Shown piece after piece: positions 1-7,603 of a DNA stretch of 14,714 nucleotides. Where the stretch lies: positions 1 through 14,714 of the forward strand of contig CANGNR010000021.1 in NCBI GenBank assembly GCA_947455385.1, in the 5' to 3' direction. The stretch comes from Microbacteriaceae bacterium. GTDB lineage: Bacteria > Actinomycetota > Actinomycetes > Actinomycetales > Microbacteriaceae. The position numbers were made by a program, and so were the translations under genes. Numbering within the stretch: the first letter of the stretch is position 1; every line of letters starts with the position of its first letter. Under the pieces are notes generated by a model that saw only the letters and a program-made list of their open reading frames with translations, searched no databases and had not been told where the DNA came from.

Positions 1-249
1 GGCCGCGCCAACCTGCGCTACTTTGCGCCGCCGGTGCTCGTGGCAACAAGCATCCTTGGGCTGGCGCTGTGGCTCACCACGGGCTGGACGCTCGGCATTC
101 TGCCGGCCGCCGCCTACACGTTTGCCGTTGCCGCCGCCGCCCTCACCGCCAAGAACCTCAGCCTGCCCGCTCGAATCGGCCTGCTGGTCGTGCTGCCCAC
201 CATGCATTACTGCTGGGGCAGCGGGTTCATCCGTGGTCTATTGAAGTAG
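1..249 (+). CDS. Glycosyltransferase family 2, C-terminal membrane part (partial, 5' end outside window)
   Basis: The reading frame is open from base 1 to a TAG at 247-249, leaving 82 residues of a protein whose N-terminus lies upstream. The fragment holds two hydrophobic helices (about residues 11-30 and 33-52), then a short amphipathic stretch and a third hydrophobic segment. It ends in HYCWGSGFIRGLL, which resembles the H-x-x-x-G-x-G-F-x-x-G tail of ExoA-like membrane-associated family 2 glycosyltransferases. The catalytic GT-A domain would be upstream and cannot be seen. An inner ATG at base 34 is probably not a real start, because the frame continues upstream with membrane-protein-like sequence. 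It sits 16 bases before galU, so the two are probably co-transcribed in a polysaccharide operon. The family assignment is an inference from the tail only. Confidence 0.6.
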   Translation, partial: GRANLRYFAPPVLVATSILGLALWLTTGWTLGILPAAAYTFAVAAAALTAKNLSLPARIGLLVVLPTMHYCWGSGFIRGLLK

Positions 250-265
250 GAAGTAGTCTTAAGCC

Positions 266-1174
266 ATGTCTCAGGGGAATCTAAATCTCAAGGTAACCAA
301 GGCCGTTATTCCGGTTGCTGGTCTCGGAACCCGCTTCTTGCCGGCCACCAAGGCGATGCCAAAAGAGATGCTGCCGATCGTCGATAAGCCAGTAATTCAG
401 TACGTCGTCGAAGAGGCGGTCAACGCCGGGCTAGAAGACCTTCTGATGATCACCGGTCGAAACAAGAACACCCTCGAGAACCACTTCGACCGCGTCACCG
501 AGCTCGAGCACACGCTCGAGGCAAAGGGCGACACCGGCAAGCTCTTCAAGGTGCAGGAGTCGAACGCCCTCGCCGACATTCACTACACGCGCCAGGGCGA
601 CCCCCGAGGTCTCGGCCACGCGGTGCTGCGTGCCAAGTCGCACGTGGGCGAGCACTCGTTTGCCGTGCTGCTCGGCGACGACGTCATCGACAGCCGCGAC
701 ACCCTGCTCGAAAAGATGCTCGAGGTTCACGAGAGCACGGGCGACAACGTTATTGCCCTCATGGAGGTCGACCCGAGCCAGATTCACCTCTATGGCTGCG
801 CGGTGATCGAGCGCGACAGCGACGACCCGGATGTGGTCAAGGTGACCGGCCTGGTTGAGAAACCAAAGACCGAAGAGGCCCCGTCAAACCTAGCGGTGAT
901 CGGCCGATACGTTTTGCGTCACGAGATGTTCGACATCCTAGAAAAGACCGAACCGGGCCGCGGCAACGAGATTCAGCTGACCGACGGTCTCGAAACCGCC
1001 GTTGAGCACCCAGAGATCGCCGGCGGAGTTCGTGGCGTCGTCTTTCGCGGCCGTCGCTATGACACCGGCGACAAGCTCGACTTCATCAAGGCCACCCTGC
1101 AGATCGCGGTTGACCGAGAAGACATCGGCGAAGACCTTCGCGAGTGGCTCAAGCCGTTCGCGCAGAAGCTCTAA
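266..1174 (+). CDS. galU: UTP--glucose-1-phosphate uridylyltransferase
   Basis: This cytoplasmic enzyme makes UDP-glucose from UTP and glucose-1-phosphate, supplying sugar donors for surface glycans and glycolipids. The 302 residues match the usual length of bacterial GalU. Visible motifs are the nucleotide-binding loop GLGTRFLPATKAMPKEMLP (residues 19-37), LGDD at 136-139 (metal/nucleotide site), VEKP at 197-200, GRGNEIQLTD at 231-240 and YDTGDK at 265-270. The start at 266 is preceded by AGGAAG at 248-253, a somewhat long 12-base spacing that overlaps the upstream stop codon and suggests translational coupling. The neighbouring genes are glycosyltransferases, consistent with donor supply. 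No truncation or odd substitution is visible. The family is very well conserved, so the identification is secure. Confidence 0.97.
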   Translation: MSQGNLNLKVTKAVIPVAGLGTRFLPATKAMPKEMLPIVDKPVIQYVVEEAVNAGLEDLLMITGRNKNTLENHFDRVTELEHTLEAKGDTGKLFKVQESNALADIHYTRQGDPRGLGHAVLRAKSHVGEHSFAVLLGDDVIDSRDTLLEKMLEVHESTGDNVIALMEVDPSQIHLYGCAVIERDSDDPDVVKVTGLVEKPKTEEAPSNLAVIGRYVLRHEMFDILEKTEPGRGNEIQLTDGLETAVEHPEIAGGVRGVVFRGRRYDTGDKLDFIKATLQIAVDREDIGEDLREWLKPFAQKL

Positions 1175-1262
1175 ACCCGCCGCCAAAGGCGCATTCAGGC
1201 GGCTCCAGAGGGGGCAACTGATAGATTAGAGGCACGCTGGCTTCGAACAGGAAGTGCCATTT

Positions 1263-3020
1263 ATGTCTTCAGAGATCGTCGTTTGTTCCTTTTATACCGC
1301 GGATGACTACTATCGCGGATGGGCAGAGAAACTTCGCCAAAACCTAGAAGACCTTGGCGTCGACTACGAGCTTCTCGAGATCGAAAAGAAAGAGGGCGAG
1401 AACTGGGCAGACATCTGCCGCAAGAAGGTTCCGTTCATCGCATCGGTTTGTGAAAAATACCCAAACAAGAAAATCTTCTGGACTGACGTCGACTGCTCGA
1501 TCCTCAGTTTTCCTGACTTTCTGCGCAACTTCAGCGCCGACATCATTGGCTTTCAGCGCGGCTTCGGCAGCCCACTAAACATCGGTTACGGCCAGCGGGC
1601 ACGATTCTGGGAGCCAACCTTCTGGGGCATCAACACGACCCCGCAGGCCCGCAAGATGATTCGCGATGCCGCAGCGCTCGAGGCCGTCGCCACCATCGCG
1701 GCCACCGACGACTACTTCATGGAAGAAGCATGGCGCGCAAACTGCGAGAACCTGACCTTTCAGATCTTGCCGTCGAACACCATCACCAACAAGGGCACTC
1801 GCAACGAGTTCTCGAAAGAACTCTTCTACACCTTCGGTTCGAGCGGCTCGGTTGCCGAGTTCAAGGGGCAAGTTGTGCAGCACAAGCGCCAGAAGGGCAA
1901 GCTGGGCGCGCGTCGTCGGCTCTTGTTTACCGCCAAGAAAATCGAAAAGGTGCTACCTGATGTCGTATCCGGTCGTCTTCGCCTGATTGCAGACACCACC
2001 GGCCTCACAGGCCTGCTCACTACCAACAAAAACAAGGATGCCGCCGCCAAGGAGCGCTTCGCCCAGCTGAAGAAAATCGTCAAGGCCGGCCAGACAGGCG
2101 ACCGCGCGACCCTTGAGGAAACCGAAAAGGCCCTGCGCGGCAACGTGATCACCACGAGCGCCGAAGAGGCAAACATCACGGCAGCCAAGAGCTTCTTGGA
2201 CTACTCAGACCGCGGCAGCGACAAGAAGCTCTCGCTGGCCTGGTGGGTCCGCCCATTCCCTGGCAACTTTGGCGACTGGCTGAGCCCGTTGATCTTCGCC
2301 AAGCACACTGACCGCAACATCGTCTTTCAGTCGACCACCACTCCGGCACTGAGTCCGCACATCATCTCGCTGGGTTCGATCGGCCGCTTCATCAAGCCAA
2401 ACTCGATCGTGGTTGGCACCGGAATCTCGAGCGAAGACATCACGCTCGCATCCAAGGCCGATTACGTCTCGGTTCGTGGCCCACTAACCGCCGCTGTGCT
2501 CAAGAAGTCGGGCGGCCCATCGGTTGAGTCGTTCGGCGACCCTGGCATCATCATCTCGCGCATCGTCCCGGTTGAGCGCAAGACCACCAACGGCCGCATC
2601 GCGTTCGTTCGCCACTTCACCCACAAGAACGTGCCGATGAAGCTTCGCGACAACATGGATGAGCTCGACGTGCTGGTCGGCGACCCAGCTGGCATCACCG
2701 ACCTTCTGGTCAGGCTGAACCAGTATGACTCGGTGGTCACCAGCGCCATGCACATCTACATCACCTGCCAGTCCTACGGCATTCCGTGTGCCCTGGTCAC
2801 CTTTGAGGGCTTCGAACACAAGGTGCACGGCACCGGCATGAAGTACCGCGACTACTCGCTCGGCGCCGGCCTGACCGAGGTCAACCCAATTGCCATCGGC
2901 CACGACCTAAAGAAGATCGACCTCGACAACATCACCACCGACTACAAGGTGAGCGAGGCCAAGATGAACGAGGTTGAGGCCGCGGTTCTCGAGGGCATTC
3001 ACCGATACGAAAAGCGCTAA
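1263..3020 (+). CDS. Two-domain protein: nucleotide-sugar transferase-like domain fused to polysaccharide pyruvyl transferase-like domain
   Basis: The protein has 585 residues from the ATG at 1263, which has AGGAAG at 1249-1254 with 8-base spacing. A GTG at 1254 would overlap that ribosome site and is rejected. Residues 1-190 look like a GT-A-type nucleotide-sugar transferase: FYTADDYYRGW near the N-terminus, a DxD motif in FWTDVDCSI (Asp75, Asp77), and TDDYFMEEAW at 148-157. A lysine-rich helical linker covers about 190-315. Residues 322-570 resemble polysaccharide pyruvyl transferases (CsaB/WcaK family): GNFGDWLSP at 335-342, a VRGPLTA segment, SFGDPG, and TSAMHIYITCQSYGIP near the C-terminus. 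In this family the domain adds a ketal-linked pyruvate to sugars, or in some members may act as a sugar transferase. The gene is 9 bases before the next, inside a surface-polysaccharide operon. Substrates cannot be told from sequence. Confidence 0.75.
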   Translation: MSSEIVVCSFYTADDYYRGWAEKLRQNLEDLGVDYELLEIEKKEGENWADICRKKVPFIASVCEKYPNKKIFWTDVDCSILSFPDFLRNFSADIIGFQRGFGSPLNIGYGQRARFWEPTFWGINTTPQARKMIRDAAALEAVATIAATDDYFMEEAWRANCENLTFQILPSNTITNKGTRNEFSKELFYTFGSSGSVAEFKGQVVQHKRQKGKLGARRRLLFTAKKIEKVLPDVVSGRLRLIADTTGLTGLLTTNKNKDAAAKERFAQLKKIVKAGQTGDRATLEETEKALRGNVITTSAEEANITAAKSFLDYSDRGSDKKLSLAWWVRPFPGNFGDWLSPLIFAKHTDRNIVFQSTTTPALSPHIISLGSIGRFIKPNSIVVGTGISSEDITLASKADYVSVRGPLTAAVLKKSGGPSVESFGDPGIIISRIVPVERKTTNGRIAFVRHFTHKNVPMKLRDNMDELDVLVGDPAGITDLLVRLNQYDSVVTSAMHIYITCQSYGIPCALVTFEGFEHKVHGTGMKYRDYSLGAGLTEVNPIAIGHDLKKIDLDNITTDYKVSEAKMNEVEAAVLEGIHRYEKR

Positions 3021-3029
3021 ACCGCCAGC

Positions 3030-3806
3030 ATGAAAGAAATCTTCGGCAATCTGGTCGCTTCGTTCAAAGAAGTGTTTCCGAAGGGCGGCGGCCACCGCTG
3101 GCGCGCCTTCGGGTTGATTCTGATTGCGTCGGTGATTCCCCTTTCGCAGCTGTTCGTAATCCGCGTTTTTTCGGGAATGATTCTGCACACCACCAAGAAC
3201 CTCGACGTCAAAGAGATCGTCCTCAACTTCTTGCTGTTTTTTGCACTCTTCGGTTCGACCCACCTGGCCACCTATTGGCAAAAGGTTTATCGGGTCAAGG
3301 TCTTTGAGCGCGCTTTCGCCGCCGGTGAGCGCAAGGTCACCAAATACAAAGAGTCGTGGGAATGGGCGCTCGCCTTTGAGATGAGCAACCTGCTGCACAT
3401 GGCCACCACTGCCCTAGTGCTGATCGTCTTCTTTGCCTCGATTAACATCTGGATGGGCCTGCTCAACGTTGTGGTCGTGGTCATTTCGTTCGAGATCATC
3501 GGTGTTATCTATCGCCGCCAGATGGCGACCCAGAAGGGTTTCGCAGAGGCGCGCGACAAGAAGCAGCAGATCGACACGGCCGTTCGGGTTGGCTCACGCA
3601 TTCGCTCCGGCGAGTTCGGCACCCTGATGACGAGCATCGGCTACATCGTGTTGCTCGCTGTGCTGTTGCTTCTGAAGCTGCAAGACCTGATCGTCGCCGC
3701 CGACGCAATCACGCTGTTCTTGGGCATGAGAATGCAGAACAGCAACCTCTCGAACGTCTCTGGTGCGCTCATGCGCTACGCCCGAGCCCGCGCACAGGCA
3801 GACTAA
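3030..3806 (+). CDS. Six-helix membrane protein resembling a stand-alone ABC exporter transmembrane domain
   Basis: The 258 residues contain about six hydrophobic helices (roughly 27-47, 63-82, 120-138, 141-161, 199-217 and 219-234). The spacing is like the membrane half of a type I (ABCB-like) exporter: two long charged stretches (84-118 and 162-197) match the extended cytoplasmic helices. The C-terminal run LGMRMQNSNLSNVSGALMRYARARA resembles the last helix and coupling region of exporter TMDs. There is no Walker A, signature motif or Walker B, and no ATPase gene follows. It may belong to the stand-alone six-TM ABC-membrane family. No clear Shine-Dalgarno precedes the ATG, which lies 9 bases after the previous stop, so coupling is likely. 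Its place between a pyruvyl-transferase fusion and a glycosyltransferase suggests a role in glycan export or assembly, which is inference. Confidence 0.6.
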   Translation: MKEIFGNLVASFKEVFPKGGGHRWRAFGLILIASVIPLSQLFVIRVFSGMILHTTKNLDVKEIVLNFLLFFALFGSTHLATYWQKVYRVKVFERAFAAGERKVTKYKESWEWALAFEMSNLLHMATTALVLIVFFASINIWMGLLNVVVVVISFEIIGVIYRRQMATQKGFAEARDKKQQIDTAVRVGSRIRSGEFGTLMTSIGYIVLLAVLLLLKLQDLIVAADAITLFLGMRMQNSNLSNVSGALMRYARARAQAD

Positions 3807-3807
3807 C

Positions 3808-4596
3808 GTGGCAGGCGCAACTCGCCCCAAGCTCACCATAGGCTTTTCGACGCTCGACGAGCGCTACCGCAACATCACGCTGCCGCCCGCCCGGTCAGAT
3901 CGCGAGATTCTGATTATCGTGCAGCACTCTGGCGACCAGCCGATGGGTGACGTGTTGGCGGCTCTCGGGGCCGCGGGCCGCGGCGACATCCGTGTTTTGG
4001 AGCTGCGTTCGAAAGGCGTGGCAAAGAGCCGCAACGTTGCGCTGCGTGAGGCGGCCGGCGAGTACCTGATCTTTGCCGACGACGATATCGTCTTTAGCGA
4101 CGCCGGGCTCGATGAGGTCTGCGCATACCTCGATTCCAACCCTGGATGCGACTTCGTGCTCGGCCAGGCGACAGACCCGGCCGGTGTGTTGCGCAAGAAG
4201 TACGCCAGCAGGCCAGAGCGGCTGGGGCTGTTCAATAGTGCCAAGGCCGCCACCTATGAGATGGTGGTGCGCGTGGATGCCTCACGGCGCAAGAACGTCT
4301 GGTTCGACGAGAACTTTGGGGCCGGAGCCGTGAACTACCTTGGCGACGAGTACATCTTTATCGTCGACCTGGTGCGTGCGGGCAGCCTCGCGATGTTCTT
4401 GCCGCTCACGCTGGCGGCGCATCCGGTTGAGTCATCGGGCAGCCGTTGGGGCACCAATGCAGACCTCAAGGCTCGGGCTGTAATCTTCAGCCGAGTGTTT
4501 GGCTGGGCAGCGCCGTTTGTGCGGCTGGCCTTCGGCTTCAGACACTGGGGGCGCAAGGGCGACCTGCGCCGCTGGGCCAAGTTCGTGCGCGGCTAA
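3808..4596 (+). CDS. Glycosyltransferase family 2 (GT-A fold)
   Basis: This is a probable cytoplasmic or membrane-peripheral sugar transferase of 262 residues. The GTG at 3808 is taken as the start: it lies one base after the upstream stop, has AGGCAG at 3796-3801 with 6-base spacing, and gives a protein that begins at the expected first beta strand (LTIGFSTLDERY). A longer reading from 3763 would run into the preceding gene. Motifs are SKGVAKSRNVALREAAGEYLIF (about 68-89, with Arg75 and Asn76), the metal-binding FADDDI (DDD at 91-93), and GAGAVNYLGDEYIF (171-184), where GDE takes the place of the usual acidic catalytic pair. There is no obvious transmembrane helix. It is the last gene of the polysaccharide operon and its stop overlaps that of the convergent mannosyltransferase gene. 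The sugar donor and acceptor cannot be predicted. Confidence 0.82.
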   Translation: MAGATRPKLTIGFSTLDERYRNITLPPARSDREILIIVQHSGDQPMGDVLAALGAAGRGDIRVLELRSKGVAKSRNVALREAAGEYLIFADDDIVFSDAGLDEVCAYLDSNPGCDFVLGQATDPAGVLRKKYASRPERLGLFNSAKAATYEMVVRVDASRRKNVWFDENFGAGAVNYLGDEYIFIVDLVRAGSLAMFLPLTLAAHPVESSGSRWGTNADLKARAVIFSRVFGWAAPFVRLAFGFRHWGRKGDLRRWAKFVRG

Positions 4597-5741
4597 GCGT
4601 ACTGAACGCGTGCGAGTTTGCTCTCGAGCTCGACCTGCATCGCGCGCTTGTAGTGGCCAATCAGCTTCGCGTTGTTTTCAGACCAAGACTTAGACAGCAC
4701 AGCTCTGCGGGCGCCCTCGCCGATTACGGCGCGCAGGCCAGCGTCATCGAGTATGCGGCCGATTGGGCTGACGAAGTCGTTGTCGCCATCCACGTCAACC
4801 AAGAAACCGTCGACGCCAGAGTTGATCAGAAACTTGGGGCCGCCAGCCGCAGGGGCAACAACAGGGAGGCCGGTCGACTGGGCTTCTTGAATGGTCTGGC
4901 CGAAAGTCTCTTCGGTTCCAAAGTGCACAAACAGGTCAAAAGCCGCGTAGCCGTTTGCAAGTTCTTCTCCGGTTAGTTTGCCTGCGAAGTGAACCGACTG
5001 ACCGGCAAACTCGGTTTCAAGTTTGGCGCGCTCGGGCCCGTCGCCGACGATTACGAAGCGAGTATTTTCGAGGTGAAAAAGTTCTTTCATGCGGCCGACC
5101 TGTTTTTCGGGAGCCAACCTACCCACGAAGCCTACGATGCGCTCGCCGGCTGGGGCCCAGGCCTTGCGGTTAGCGAGTGCGGCCTCTGAAGCTTTGCGGT
5201 TTGGGTGATAAAGCTCAAGGTCGACTCCGCGCCCCCAGACTGAAACCTGAGGTGCGCCCAGACCGCGCAGATACTTGGCGCCATCCTCGGTTGGTGCGAG
5301 GTTGACCGATGCCGGTTGGTGAATCGACGCGATGAAGGCATCCACGGCTGGTCTGATGGTCGCCAGGCCATAGCGCTCAACATAGCCGGCGAGGTCGGTC
5401 TGAAAGACGGCCACCGATGGGACGAAGTTGCGCGAAGCCCAGGCGATGGCCTGCTTACCGAGAAATACCGGCGAGGCCACATGGATGACGTCTGGCGCAA
5501 ACTCGCTGAGGATGCCTGAGAGTCTTGGGCTGGGCACGGCCACGGCGAACTGCATGAATGGCACACTACCGATTGTGATCACCCTGAAACCGAGGTAGGT
5601 GTCTACGTTCGAACCAGGGGCAATCACTATTGCCTCGTGCCCCTCTTGCCTGAGTGTCTCGAGAACCCGCAAAACGGAGTTGGTCACTCCATTGAGTGCC
5701 GGAAGAAAAGACTCTGTGACTATCGCGACTCGGAGCTTCAT
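4593..5741 (-). CDS. mgtA: GDP-mannose-dependent alpha-mannosyltransferase, MgtA type (GT4)
   Basis: This is a 382-residue GT-B enzyme. The N-terminus VAIVTESFLPALNGVTNSV, the segment HVASPVFLG, AVFQTDLAGYVERYG (112-125), VWGRGVDLELYHP (168-180) and VGFVGRLAPEKQV (203-215) closely resemble what I remember of mycobacterial and corynebacterial MgtA. That enzyme mannosylates a glycolipid (a glucuronosyl-diacylglycerol or PI-mannoside-type acceptor) at the inner face of the membrane. The EX7E nucleotide-sugar motif is complete (Glu278...Glu286), as is the glycine-rich APAAGGPKFL loop at 296-305. No Shine-Dalgarno precedes the ATG, and a -10-like hexamer lies 6 bases before it, so the mRNA may be leaderless. 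Its stop overlaps the convergent GT2 gene by four bases. The family is confident; the exact acceptor is not known. Confidence 0.85.
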   Translation of the reverse strand: MKLRVAIVTESFLPALNGVTNSVLRVLETLRQEGHEAIVIAPGSNVDTYLGFRVITIGSVPFMQFAVAVPSPRLSGILSEFAPDVIHVASPVFLGKQAIAWASRNFVPSVAVFQTDLAGYVERYGLATIRPAVDAFIASIHQPASVNLAPTEDGAKYLRGLGAPQVSVWGRGVDLELYHPNRKASEAALANRKAWAPAGERIVGFVGRLAPEKQVGRMKELFHLENTRFVIVGDGPERAKLETEFAGQSVHFAGKLTGEELANGYAAFDLFVHFGTEETFGQTIQEAQSTGLPVVAPAAGGPKFLINSGVDGFLVDVDGDNDFVSPIGRILDDAGLRAVIGEGARRAVLSKSWSENNAKLIGHYKRAMQVELESKLARVQYA

Positions 5742-5747
5742 GGCTTG

Positions 5748-5753
5748 AGATTA
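5748..5753 (-). promoter_or_regulatory. Candidate -10 element of a leaderless mgtA promoter
   Basis: On the minus strand the sequence TAATCT (TANNNT type) is followed by exactly six bases and then the ATG of the mannosyltransferase. This is the spacing expected if transcription starts at the A of the start codon, as in many actinobacterial leaderless mRNAs. The absence of any purine-rich ribosome site upstream of the ATG agrees. An overlapping CATAAT (5750-5755) is an alternative -10. No good -35 is visible. This is inference from spacing only. Confidence 0.45.
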
Positions 5754-5759
5754 TGAAAC

Positions 5760-5803
5760 CTGGTTAACGGGGTGGTTTGCCAGACTCTAAGGTCTGGTTA
5801 ACG
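5760..5803. repeat. Repeated CTGGTTAACG and an overlapping inverted repeat in a divergent gap (possible operator)
   Basis: CTGGTTAACG occurs at 5760-5769 and again at 5794-5803, a perfect 10-base direct repeat offset by 34 bases. Between them, CCAGAC (5780-5785) and GTCTGG (5792-5797) form an inverted repeat with a six-base spacer, and the right arm overlaps the second direct repeat. The element lies just upstream of the candidate mgtA promoter and within the 201-base gap shared with the divergent lipid operon, a sensible place for a regulator to bind. No known operator was recognised, and chance cannot be excluded for such short repeats. Confidence 0.4.
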
Positions 5804-5878
5804 CAGCCTGAAAAGTCTCGGCGTGGTTGGCGCAAGACTCTTACCGAGCCCCTCGAGATTGCTCTTATCGGCCAAAGT

Positions 5879-5884
5879 TATACT
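5879..5884 (+). promoter_or_regulatory. Candidate -10 element for the lipid operon
   Basis: TATACT fits the housekeeping -10 consensus in five of six positions and lies about 60 bases before the acyltransferase ATG. The best -35 guess at normal spacing is a weak AGATTG at 5856-5861. A start about 7 bases downstream would give a leader of roughly 50 bases that contains a short hairpin (GGCGA 5892-5896 with TCGCC 5903-5907) and the ribosome site AGGGGG (5933-5938). Support is by consensus match only. Confidence 0.4.
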
Positions 5885-5942
5885 GAAGGCAGGCGATGGG
5901 GGTCGCCAATGGTTTGACCGATGAAAGACCGAAGGGGGCGCA

Positions 5943-7247
5943 ATGCCAAGCTCGGCAGCCCAGCTTCGAAGCATCGCAAACATTCAGCGGGTTTATCTGC
6001 CGATGTCTGCCCGACGGCTGCGCTGGCTCGGGTTCTTTGCCTGGTCGCGAGCCAAACTTTGGGGTCTGGTGCTGTCGCTTTTCACTTCGGGTCTAACAAC
6101 TTTTGAAGGCACAGATGTGAACCCGCGGGCGATGGCCACAAAGGTTCGCTTACCGGATGGGCCACTGATTGTGGTGGCCAACCATGTCTCGCACGTTGAC
6201 TCGGTGGCCTTGGTCTCGATGATCGGGCGCACGAGACCGGTTGTCTTGGCAGCCGCCGCAGATTACTGGCTGCAAGATGCCGCCTCTGAGTATCTTTCGC
6301 GCGGCAGCATCGGCATCTGGCCGGTGCGTCGAGACGAGGGCGGCTGGCAAGACCTCGAGGCCGCGGGCGAGCTGGTGGCGGCGGGTGTTGTGCTCGTTGT
6401 GTTTGCCGAGGGTTCGCGCAGCCGCGATGGCGTAGTTCAAGAGTTTCACACGGGGGCCTTCAGGCTCGCGGCAGAGATTGACGCCCAGGTGTTGCCGATC
6501 GCCATCGCTGGCAGCCGCGACGTCATGCCGGTCGGCGCGACGCGGCCAAAGCGCCGCCCAATCAACCTGCGACTCGGGCGGCCGCGCCACGTGACCAGCG
6601 CCAATATCGACACCGCCGCCAGCCAGGCTCGCGCCGAGATCAGCGAACTGCTCAAGTCACCCACCCTAAACCTGCCTGGTCGCGAGTGGCAGCGCATTCG
6701 CAAGGGAGCATTCTCGATTGCCGGCTTGCTGATCTGCTTCTTCTGGGCAGTCGGTGAGGGAATCTCTTGGCCGCTTGTTGCTGAGATGCCGTTGATGCTT
6801 TTTGTGGTCACGGTTGGCCTTCGGTGGCGTGGGTTGTTGATCATCTCGACATCCGCGTTGGGGTCGGCCGTGGGCATCATCACCAACTGGTGGCTAGTCC
6901 AGCAGGGAATCCACGCGCCTTCGCCGCTGACCGCAGACCTGATGTTTGAGGTTGCCCGCAACCAGCTGCTGACCCACCCAGACACAGCGTTCTGGGCTCA
7001 GATGTGGAACGGAATCCCTGTGAAGGTCTATGCCGCCGAGGCCGGCCGGGCCCACATTCCCTTCGACCAGTTGGTCGTGGCCTTGGTTCCTCGAATGCTG
7101 CGCATCTTCATTCTGGGCACCGGCACCTGGCTGCTCGGCGGTCTGCTGAGCCGATGGCTCAAGCCCTGCCTAGGCTTCGTTCAGGGCACGTCCTTGGCCA
7201 TGTTTCCGATTGGGCTCTGGTGGGCCTTTCAGTATTGGCAGAGTTAG
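5943..7247 (+). CDS. PlsC-type acyltransferase fused to a C-terminal polytopic membrane domain
   Basis: The 434-residue protein has two parts. Residues 20-240 form a PlsC/LPLAT acyltransferase domain: the catalytic H-x4-D in NHVSHVD (His81, Asp86), GIWPVRRD (124-131, motif II region), FAEGSRS (154-160, acyl-acceptor phosphate binding) and VLPIAI (183-188). Such enzymes move an acyl chain from a thioester donor to a lysophospholipid-type acceptor at the membrane. Residues 255-434 hold about four hydrophobic segments. The order SALGSAVGIITNWWL, IPVKVYAAEAG and VPRMLRIFILGTGTWLLG is reminiscent of VTT/DedA (YqaA-like) membrane proteins, a tentative resemblance. The ATG at 5943 is preceded by AGGGGG at 5933-5938. 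It is the first gene of a four-gene operon with phospholipid-headgroup enzymes. The acyltransferase call is firm; the membrane domain is not recognised with certainty. Confidence 0.8.
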   Translation: MPSSAAQLRSIANIQRVYLPMSARRLRWLGFFAWSRAKLWGLVLSLFTSGLTTFEGTDVNPRAMATKVRLPDGPLIVVANHVSHVDSVALVSMIGRTRPVVLAAAADYWLQDAASEYLSRGSIGIWPVRRDEGGWQDLEAAGELVAAGVVLVVFAEGSRSRDGVVQEFHTGAFRLAAEIDAQVLPIAIAGSRDVMPVGATRPKRRPINLRLGRPRHVTSANIDTAASQARAEISELLKSPTLNLPGREWQRIRKGAFSIAGLLICFFWAVGEGISWPLVAEMPLMLFVVTVGLRWRGLLIISTSALGSAVGIITNWWLVQQGIHAPSPLTADLMFEVARNQLLTHPDTAFWAQMWNGIPVKVYAAEAGRAHIPFDQLVVALVPRMLRIFILGTGTWLLGGLLSRWLKPCLGFVQGTSLAMFPIGLWWAFQYWQS

Positions 7248-7250
7248 AAC

Positions 7251-7601
7251 TTGAGCGACGAATCAAACGCGGGCAGCGCTAAGCGCCGAGAGTCACGGGC
7301 CAGGGTCGAGATTGGCCGCATCGCCCTGCGAATCTGCGGGTTCTTTGCGGCATACGTTGGTGCTCAGTGGGCGTTGATTTCGCTCGGCGCTTTCGGGGAC
7401 AAGCCGGTGATTCCAGGTTCGTTCTTTGCCTGCACCAATGCGCTGATCGCACTGGTTGCTGTGCCACTTGCGGCCGGTGGCATCCTCAGCCAGCTGCGTC
7501 CGTTCAGGTTTGATTGGCGAGGATGGTTGGCCTTGGCGCTAACTGTTTTGGCGATCTACGGGGCCATTGCCCAGGCGCTCAGCGTGCTGGTTAGGCACTG
7601 A
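7251..7601 (+). CDS. Small three-helix membrane protein of unknown function
   Basis: This 116-residue protein is not recognised. It begins at a TTG three bases after the acyltransferase stop; no ATG or GTG lies in frame between there and the first hydrophobic segment, so TTG is the only plausible start and coupling to the upstream gene is likely. A polar, arginine-rich N-terminus (1-25) is followed by three hydrophobic helices at about 27-48, 56-78 and 89-113. The basic N-terminus suggests a cytoplasmic start by the positive-inside rule. The frame is continuous and packed between two lipid enzymes with 2-3 base gaps, which supports it being a real gene. It could be a partner of the acyltransferase or of the phosphatidyltransferase, but nothing in the sequence shows which. 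Confidence 0.65.
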   Translation: MSDESNAGSAKRRESRARVEIGRIALRICGFFAAYVGAQWALISLGAFGDKPVIPGSFFACTNALIALVAVPLAAGGILSQLRPFRFDWRGWLALALTVLAIYGAIAQALSVLVRH

Positions 7602-7603
7602 CC

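Noticed and set aside
1179..1203. Inverted repeat GCCGCC...GGCGGC just after galU, considered as a terminator
   Set aside because: The 13-base loop is large and no T-run follows, so termination is not supported; readthrough into the next gene is equally likely.
1254..1262. GTG at 1254 as the start of the two-domain transferase
   Set aside because: It overlaps the AGGAAG ribosome site (1249-1254); the ATG at 1263 has correct spacing.
2484..2903. 139-codon minus-strand frame inside the pyruvyl-transferase-like domain
   Set aside because: It lies opposite a conserved, motif-bearing domain and shows no features of its own.
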